Source: Diphasiastrum complanatum
Lineage: Eukaryota; Streptophyta; Lycopodiopsida; Lycopodiales; Lycopodiaceae
DNA: 64,000 nt
Direction: 5' to 3'
Assembly: GCA_029204225.1 (NCBI GenBank)
Contig: CM055097.1
Span: forward strand, 52,877,592 to 52,941,591
Program-made: the position numbers and the translations under genes
In this document: piece by piece, positions 60,301 to 64,000 of the stretch
Numbering within the stretch: position 1 is the first letter of the stretch
Layout of the letters: each line of letters begins with the position of its first letter
The notes under the pieces: model-generated
What the model was told of the DNA's origin: nothing
Databases searched by the model: none
Seen by the model: only the letters and a program-made list of their open reading frames with translations

Positions 60301-63300
60301 ATGGACATCCCTACGATTTCCTATCTCTTTGGTGTTCAGATCCATAACCCTGCAGAAGTTATGAAATACTAAATGCTCTTTGGGAGTCAAACTGAACATG
60401 TAATCTGGAATAACAAAAGGTTCTAAATTTACCTCACTTTGTGTCGGAGAATAATAAAATTTACCTCACATACTAATCGATTTGAAACCATTGAGGTCTT
60501 AGCCATGGCAAAGAGTAAGTATTTACATAGATCCAAGTATCTCATCAAAAAGAATAATATACAAGATGAAAGTCCATTGGTATTTGAAAAAAGCCTTGCA
60601 CAAATTAGATGCTGACCAGTTCAATCAAACTGTACATGCTTGACTCAGCATCAGTTTTCATCAAAAAAAACAAGACACCAAAACAAAACTGATCACCTGC
60701 TGCCTGCATGATATAAATCTAATGTTTCTATGAGCTAATTTCTCTGAGAAGATAAAGGACTCGTAAGAAATCTCGGTGGAGTCACATCTTGCATTCTTGC
60801 AACAGGGGAAGACTTGCTAAAAAACGATCCAGTGAGGAAATTTATAATAGTTGGCAACTACTGGAAGAATTGCTCTTTGGAAAGATATTTGGAAAGAGCT
60901 GTGGATCCAATTAAAAGAAACATGGTTTGATGATTCTCATACAATTTCAACAACTTAAACCAGAACAGTATTTACTCTTCATGCACCTTGCCCTTTCTTG
61001 ATAGAAATTTGCCCAACTTGAAAGTGTCATTTAGTTCTCTGACTAACTGTCTTCTGCTGCAGTGGATATTCAAAGCCAAGAACATAAGATCTGAAACCTG
61101 AATACTCAATATAAAGCACAAGTACCTGCTTCACTGGTTTTGGAGCTCGCCCATACACACTGAAAAGCCGCTCAAGTAACGAATGTTTCTACAAAAACAA
61201 AGAATATGAACAAAATATGAGTTGATCCGGCTATTAAAAAAAAGGGCAACAAATGTTCCTTGGTTGCTATAGAAAACTGTTCCTAAGTAGGATAAAAAAT
61301 CAAGTCATGCTTAGAAAAGGAGTTTCCAGCACAAAGAATACCTTTCAAAATCTCAGTCTACCAGCCACAACATGCAAAAAACTACTATTGAAAAGCTTGA
61401 AAAGCTATTGGTGTTTTGTGAGAAGTTGTCTTCATAATTGTTGGTCTGGAAATAAATGCTCTCCAGCTCTGAGGGACACCACAAGCATGTCACTCAAAGA
61501 CTCAGGACAATCATGTGATATTTTCTCTAAACAACCAATCTATGCAAACCTGGTGAGGGTGGGCTTCAAGGGAAAGTGTTCTGTGTGGAACATGGCAAGT
61601 AAATCCTAGTGTTTCCACCTGGTTCAGAATCAACCTTTTCAGAATCGGATGAATCGGCATGAACCGTGGTTCTGAACCGGGTCCTTCCCGAAAGAATATG
61701 AAAGAATCGGCAATTTGTTTTCTTTGCATTTCTCTAGATATAACTATAAAAAATATTTAATGTCATATTTATAATGTCTACAATGTTTCTGAAATCTTAG
61801 AGATGTTAGATTGCTATTGAATACATACATTTCAAAGTCTACTGTTGCCGGTAGAAAGCTGAAGCCTGAAAGCAAATTAGAATTCAGTGTTCACAGAATC
61901 ACAAGTCCGCATGACAATGTTGAATGTACACATTTCAAGCTTCACAAACTAAAATACATGCTCCAACTTCCACTTAACATTGTAATTTATAATTTATTCA
62001 TGGCCCATCATCAAACAGCCATCACACAGTACACTAGGTAAACCCCTGAATACAAATCAGAACATTGAAAAGCCAAAACAAAGAATCGTTGATGTATGTC
62101 CAAGATCAAAGAACCGTTTTTTTTTTGTTTTTTTGTTTTGGGTCCGATTCTTTCCGATTCAAATCCTACCTGAACATTCCATTGATGAATCGTGGTTCAT
62201 CCGCCGATGAACCACGATTTATGGAAACAGTAAATCCTAGTAACATCCTACGGATATCACCTGAAAGGCGATACAAGACCAGAGCAGTGGTTGATAAAAC
62301 CACCAGAAAGCCAGAGGTTGTGAGCACTCCAGAGTCCAGAGAATCTGACATGTGAACAACTTGGGTAACCATGAGCCATCGTCTGTGACCTTGAGGATAG
62401 TATAACTACCACCTGTTCAAGGCTGGTGGGAGGCATCTAGAGCCACCAGAACCAGCTGAGAATGCCAGGTAGCAAGGAGCTCAACACTGAGTCAAAGAAC
62501 ACTTACATGGAGCAAAATCGATGTGGTTTATATATGGTTCATATATGGAAGGTTATACGACTCTGCATACAGGTGAGCTGGAATTGGGTAGTGTTAAAAA
62601 GGAAGGTTGCTCTCAGCAGAAAAGAGACAACAGTAACAAAGACTTTTCAGACCATAGCACATATTTTAAAAATGACACTGGTAGGTTTCAGATCAAACTT
62701 TTGTTATATATTTTTGATATGCTTCTGGGTATCCAGTTTCATAATTACACATACATCAACTGTACATATCATCTAGAATTATATATCAGCATAAGCTGAC
62801 ATGAAGATTTGGAACATCAGAAGCAACAAAACAGCACACCTTCGTACAGAGTGCAAAATACAATGACATGCATCGTTGAGCCTCCAACATCGATACATTC
62901 GAGTTTGTCCCCGAGTTTTTTTGCAAACTAGCATCTGTGGTGACTTCAACTGCCGCAGCATCAGTAGTCCTTTGCTCAATATCTGGCTCCAGCTTTTCTC
63001 CACCTTCCTGTTGCTGATATACGTGAACACCCAATAATGTCAACAGGAAAAATTCAAAAAACATGAGCGGAATCCAAACAACTGAAGTGAAAGATTGAGA
63101 AATATAACTACATTAATGATCCTTGACATGCAAAGGGATATAATGAGCAAATAATGAATATGTCAACAGAGAAACCAAGAGCTTCAACTTCAAATCGAAG
63201 GCTAATGTTCAGATTTCCCTCAGCACCACCTAACCAGCACATCGATAATCTTCAAAACAAAATTTATCTTAAATTCTTCTTATGTGCTATTTCGAAGAGC

Positions 63301-64000
63301 AAATGACAGACATATGTAAATCAAGAATCATGATACATTGAAACAATACTCAATCGCAGACATAGAAACATTTTTGTGTGAAGTTGGCAGCGCTGTATGG
63401 CCATACTTCTGTCCAAGTGCTCAACATCAAAGATTCTCTATATACCTAACTGATGGAATTAAAAGTTTCACAGAACTTTTACAAAAATATTCATCATGAT
63501 ACCACCACCAAAAAGCATCTCAGAGAAGAATATAAACCCATTACTACACAGGAAATTTAATAGACTCACAAAAAGGCTCTTCACTATTCTGGAGTTATAC
63601 TCTTACAATCTCAAAATAGAATAAGAACTGTCAAAAGCAGAATCTACAAATGCAAGATCATTCTGTTCATTGAACAAAAAGGGAAAATTCATCAGGCAAA
63701 AATATTCTGGTATAGACAGAGGTGCCAAGTGATGGTTTATTGAATTCATGCTTCGTCTCAAGCATGTCCAATTGTAGAGAAATGGCTATCTTGTGCCCAA
63801 ATGCAAGAAATGGCTATCTTGTGCCCAAGTGCAAGAAAGAACACTCGCTACCTTGAGTTCAGCTGTTTGCATACTTTCTGAGCCTTCAACATCCTTGCTA
63901 TTGTTTCTTCCATCCACAGGATGTTGTGGATCCACAACTGATAACAACATTGTGGTGGCAAACTCTTCGATTCTTTGAGAAACATAGTCGAGTGGATAGA
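36211..64000 (-). CDS. ESP4: Symplekin/Pta1-like mRNA 3'-end processing factor, C-terminal 14 exons
   Basis: Symplekin is the scaffold of the nuclear cleavage-and-polyadenylation machinery (CPSF/CstF); the Arabidopsis orthologue is ESP4. Fourteen exons give a continuous 444-codon frame, open at the window edge. Exons run from high to low coordinates: 64000-63852, 63013-62840, 61188-61126, 59410-59300, 59107-59024, 58823-58776, 49178-49104, 48895-48800, 46884-46804, 46669-46598, 45212-45168, 37035-36952, 36619-36516, 36361-36211. The conserved symplekin C-terminal domain runs from exon 2 to exon 13 (AQRCMSLYFALCTK, then KHSLLERLFSVYG, IHRHIPILIRTIGSSSADLL, TGPALTPAEVLIALHGID, TDACSACLQQRTVF, KLWVGFLKCA-like QLWVGFLKCA). 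No stop or frameshift is seen, so it looks functional. Introns of 9.6 and 8.1 kb hold copia insertions. Confidence 0.95.
36516..36619 (-). CDS. ESP4: Symplekin exon
   Basis: 34 codons plus two bases, LPSAQLENALTKFPSLKSPL onward to IRSTVP; the AG of an Arg codon is completed by the last exon. Confidence 0.94.
36952..37035 (-). CDS. ESP4: Symplekin exon
   Basis: 28 codons, IWKFPQLWVGFLKCANQTAP then DSFHVLLQ; TTTTTCAG acceptor. Confidence 0.95.
38427..38738 (-). repeat. Copia-1 3' LTR, 5'-truncated
   Basis: Matches the lower ~312 bp of 43372-43814 with few differences. The first ~130 bp of the LTR are deleted. Confidence 0.92.
38740..39938 (-). pseudogene. Copia-1 reverse transcriptase and truncated RNase H
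   Basis: RT blocks are VLVDLPHGKKAIGCKWVYKI, QLDIKTAFLNGDLNEEVYLQ and ILLYVDDIIIMGSNEQYI (catalytic YVDD). Stops and frame changes occur at 39531 and near 39,110. RNase H begins LGLFYPSSDDACLAGFCDSD and stops at GQPSATLLF. There the deletion joins it directly to LTR sequence, so the last ~80 residues are missing. Confidence 0.92.
40208..41713 (-). CDS. Copia-1 protease-integrase ORF (501 codons)
   Basis: The longest intact frame of the element. The retropepsin motif DSGATRHMT is at the very start (residues 3-11). The GAG-pre-integrase and HHCC zinc domain (LWHARYGHLNFGSL...CERCVLGK) span about 140-190. The integrase core has HSDVCGPM (Asp), LRTDRGGEY (Asp) and QQNGVAERRN (Glu), about residues 205-310. 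It ends in the linker before RT at a stop (40208). The catalytic residues are all present, although the full gag-pol is broken. Confidence 0.93.
   Translation of the reverse strand: MIDSGATRHMTHHRDVLTKLMKIKDGSKVQGVDNTSYPIKGIGSIPLILPNGEEKYIRNVLYVPKIKKNLISVSTIMNQGLIVESKEDKCLIKDPKRSLLIVALGTLRGGLFLLDIYEPKALASFGLVATNSHALELAKLWHARYGHLNFGSLNMLKKFNMVESIPNMEHPKGHVCERCVLGKFQRKPFPIDGTIKVGDRFVLIHSDVCGPMRTESIGKCKYFVTFIDDFSRFTWIFPMKAKSEDFQRFKDFLAMIENQFGHTLKILRTDRGGEYIKSTFDTFLQSKGILHQMTTPYTPQQNGVAERRNCTIMEMARCMLKAKGVPYKFWAEAVITATYISNRCPTKALKILTPYEVWYGKKPSVSHFRTFGCMAYAFIPDKLRSKLDHKGVKCIFMGYSSESKGYRLFNVDTNKITVSRDVHFDEKNSYDLAPIHVYVEVFPDLVSPSNVEEEGLPSSSNGLPTGSSSEQPIIHQEEQIYEEERPVENFGQHSPISEHFG
41953..42752 (-). 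pseudogene. Copia-1 gag
   Basis: The ATG at 42752 (MAKELN) is followed by a one-base loss, then LFNEDRLDGTNFSLWCYMIK, the copia gag start motif. Also present are QKKWDRRDAQAHSVIALSVK and SISLRGQQISFEELVGSKK. The zinc knuckle near 41,960-42,000 is in a shifted frame (CHYCKKFGHHIKEC). This gag-like UBN2 type is common in plant copia elements. It is broken by two frame changes. Confidence 0.9.
43360..43371 (-). other. Copia-1 primer-binding site (tRNA-Met)
   Basis: TGGTATCAGAGC on the minus strand, directly after the LTR end. Confidence 0.9.
43372..43814 (-). repeat. Copia-1 5' LTR
   Basis: 443 bp, TGTTAGAATAATAAATG...TCCTACA on the minus strand. The first ~120 bp resemble the Copia-2 LTR start (GTTACTATGACCCAAAAGGT). 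Confidence 0.92.
45168..45212 (-). CDS. ESP4: Symplekin exon (45 bp)
   Basis: VNFVMEILSRLVNKQ. The next intron is 8.1 kb and contains Copia-1. Confidence 0.94.
46598..46669 (-). CDS. ESP4: Symplekin exon
   Basis: 24 codons, EQTPLPLLFMRTVIQAIGAF onward, TTG|GTATTT donor. Confidence 0.95.
46804..46884 (-). CDS. ESP4: Symplekin exon
   Basis: 27 codons, VTDACSACLQQRTVFTQQVL then AKVLNQL, CTG|GTAAGA donor. Confidence 0.95.
48800..48895 (-). CDS. ESP4: Symplekin exon with GC donor
   Basis: 32 codons, SAHTGPALTPAEVLIALHGI to SVPLKK. The donor is AAG|GCATGT, a GC-AG intron; the next exon resumes exactly at VTDACSAC. Confidence 0.93.
49104..49178 (-). CDS. ESP4: Symplekin exon
   Basis: 25 codons, VLPIFPRLVDLPPEKFQVAL then ARILQ, with CAG|GTGCCT donor. 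Confidence 0.95.
49703..50825 (+). pseudogene. hAT-family transposase remnant (spliced)
   Basis: Putative exons with GT/AG borders are 49703-49837, 49885-49997, 50177-50424 and 50578-50825. They read YMFIVLERLLKVHGSLRQMV, PIYSVLHLTDSEGRTLGLLY, RWDWFHHPLHAVAHILHPLW and PWWDKYGIDVPRLQTLAIQV. The C-terminal dimerisation block of hAT transposases is obvious: CERN, then SLFSLIHTKGRNKL and LVYVHANL. The invariant Trp of CERNWS is a TAG stop. Frame breaks lie near 49,950. The N-terminal part with the BED finger and the first catalytic Asp is not identified. It sits in a symplekin intron, antisense to that gene. No terminal repeats were found. Confidence 0.85.
51110..52182 (+). pseudogene. LINE endonuclease (EEP) domain, 5' part of a split LINE
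   Basis: Plus-strand sequence begins IGIWNCNGI near 51,117, then DILLLTETRESQIRGLSTFL and, from 51449, ILLTGDFNTRTIVRQVEF and SGGHSVVDYLMGSPSLI. These are the N, E, GDFN and DY(H) motifs of apurinic-like LINE endonucleases. Stops occur upstream of 51449. After residue about 225 comes a short pre-RT region (PPWFDDEAETRRL) that is cut by Copia-2 at 52182. It resumes at 58,099. Confidence 0.8.
52183..52631 (+). repeat. Copia-2 5' LTR
   Basis: 449 bp, TGTTAGAAATAAATG...CCTACA. Contains a CT microsatellite near 52,530 and short repeats. Confidence 0.97.
52632..52643 (+). other. Copia-2 primer-binding site (tRNA-Met)
   Basis: TGGTATCAGAGC directly abuts the LTR. Confidence 0.95.
53311..54335 (+). 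pseudogene. Copia-2 gag
   Basis: The ATG at 53311 opens MAKESEAIGSLFSEDRLNGT, then NYSLWRYMMKNLLIAKGLWD. SISLRGQQLSFMNLLGCFF leads to a frame change at about 53,925. The second half is basic (GKGKGKSKGKGNPPSKDE) with a zinc knuckle CHYCKRRYGHFIKDC; the usual Gly of CxxCxxxGHxxxxC is retained. The 667-bp leader between PBS and ATG is long and contains several GAGGGCGCCC-type repeats. Confidence 0.93.
54334..56852 (+). pseudogene. Copia-2 pol: protease, integrase, reverse transcriptase
   Basis: Protease DSGATRHMT lies at 54,343-54,369, in a frame with stops at 54334 and 54426. From 54483 a 789-codon frame carries the HHCC domain (LWHAKFGHLN...CEGCILGK), the integrase triad (HSDVCGPM, LRTDRGGEY, QQNGVAERKN) and RT (GSKWVHKIKYKADGTIERYK, QLDIKTAFLNGDLNEEVYLQ, ILLYIDDIIITGSNEQ). 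The RT active site is YIDD rather than the usual YVDD. The frame breaks at 56,852 before RNase H. Confidence 0.95.
56853..57614 (+). pseudogene. Copia-2 RNase H
   Basis: Pieces in two frames: GFSDSDWGGDQDTRRSTSAH and SSKKQPTVATSSSEAEYRAI (57134-57310), then LILSDSQSAIEIARNPVFHA and HYHFVRERLHDGDILLEYCP (57,360-57,500). A frameshift near 57,310 joins them. The catalytic Asp/Glu/Asp positions (DSD, SEAEYR, SDSQSA) are present. It ends at TAG 57612, just before the polypurine tract. Confidence 0.93.
57652..58098 (+). repeat. Copia-2 3' LTR
   Basis: 447 bp, about 14 differences from the 5' LTR, same TG...CA ends. Confidence 0.97.
58099..58590 (+). pseudogene. LINE reverse transcriptase fragment, 3' part of the split LINE
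   Basis: It resumes after the Copia-2 target duplication with LYEQVLRCFRSDTGLLEHIR and TIGVKQGCSLSPTLFGLYID, the RT motif block. Past a stop at 58259, ILIAILLYADDVASPRLERG follows (catalytic YADD), then LHGFCTRWGLRVNIEMTKVM. About 250-300 residues expected between endonuclease and this block are absent, so the LINE carried an internal deletion. No poly-A tail was found. Confidence 0.85.
58776..58823 (-). CDS. ESP4: Symplekin exon (48 bp)
   Basis: DAVFLIPILSALSKDE with a TTTGCAG acceptor. The following intron is 9.6 kb and holds Copia-2, the LINE and the hAT remnant. Confidence 0.95.
59024..59107 (-). CDS. ESP4: Symplekin exon
   Basis: 28 codons containing HSLTEGSTPSTELIRTVKQL, phase 0, GTAATT donor. 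Confidence 0.95.
59300..59410 (-). CDS. ESP4: Symplekin exon
   Basis: 37 codons, AIHRHIPILIRTIGSSSADL onward to SENLLLP, with a GTGAGT donor. Confidence 0.95.
61126..61188 (-). CDS. ESP4: Symplekin exon
   Basis: 21 codons reading KHSLLERLFSVYGRAPKPVK plus Gln, phase 0 at both ends. Confidence 0.93.
61610..62229. mobile_element. 620-bp MITE with 11-bp target duplication in a symplekin intron
   Basis: Flanked by GTAAATCCTAG at 61599-61609 and 62230-62240. Ends are TGTTTCCA...TGGAAACA. Near the right end is a perfect 14-bp stem with a 4-nt loop (62188-62219, AATCGTGGTTCATC). Additional inverted blocks (GGGTCC, GAAAGAATCGG/CCGATTCTTTC) lie at about 61,680-61,715 and 62,141-62,160. The 9-11-bp duplication suggests a Mutator-like origin. 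Confidence 0.85.
62840..63013 (-). CDS. ESP4: Symplekin exon
   Basis: 58 codons, ending SMLEAQRCMSLYFALCTK with a GTGTGC donor. Two AG acceptors six bases apart (63014 and 63008) could include or drop Gln-Gln. The N-terminal half is a poorly conserved linker. Confidence 0.93.
63852..64000 (-). CDS. ESP4: Symplekin exon (window-edge, partial)
   Basis: Reads YPLDYVSQRIEEFATTMLLS and ends MQTAELK with a GTAGCG donor, phase 0. It continues beyond the window. A 28-bp tandem duplication lies just past the donor (63,779-63,835). Confidence 0.9.

Overview
The window looks like nuclear DNA from a land plant with a large, repeat-rich genome. The evidence is a plant-type symplekin gene with multi-kilobase introns, nested Ty1/copia and Ty3/gypsy retrotransposons, a LINE, a hAT remnant and MITEs. 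A fern or other large-genome non-flowering plant is my guess; the sequence does not prove it. No rRNA, tRNA, CRISPR array or organelle insert was recognised.

Layout. Bases 1-11,400 hold a truncated 2OG-oxygenase-like exon, a 380-bp MITE (2,243-2,622), fragments of copia and gypsy elements, a GCGAGTAAT minisatellite (about 7,007-7,240) and an (AG)n tract (8,121-8,294). Bases 11,473-20,524 form the most unusual segment: a decayed element of about 9 kb with matching inverted ends and four spliced genes in alternating orientation (+,-,+,-). Its genes are (D, +) an unknown protein with a possible ubiquitin-like tail; (A, -) a histone H3/CENH3-like domain joined to a C48 (ULP1-like) cysteine-protease domain; (B, +) an unknown acidic protein; and (C, -) a DDE-transposase-like protein with a CxxC insert. 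A and B diverge from a shared 0.83-kb promoter packed with CACGTG and ATATCG motifs. The 380-bp MITE has the same terminal sequence and may be a non-autonomous relative.

Bases 20,525-34,900 are a pile of ty3/gypsy material: a chromovirus-like element with a deleted RT palm, an LTR with a long coiled-coil ORF block, a second gypsy element on the minus strand and a plus-strand integrase/RNase H fragment. From 36,211 to the window end, the minus strand carries the last 14 exons (444 codons) of a symplekin/Pta1 (ESP4-type) mRNA 3'-end-processing gene. Its open frame runs off the window. Two of its introns were expanded by related copia elements. Copia-1 (38,427-43,814) is in sense and has lost part of its RNase H and 3' LTR. 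Copia-2 (52,183-58,098) is antisense and sits inside an older LINE with a 5-bp target duplication. A hAT pseudogene and a 620-bp MITE with an 11-bp target duplication also lie in introns.

All four genes of the 9-kb element carry stops or frameshifts, so this copy is dead. Its exon phases still reconnect consistently, which supports the gene models.
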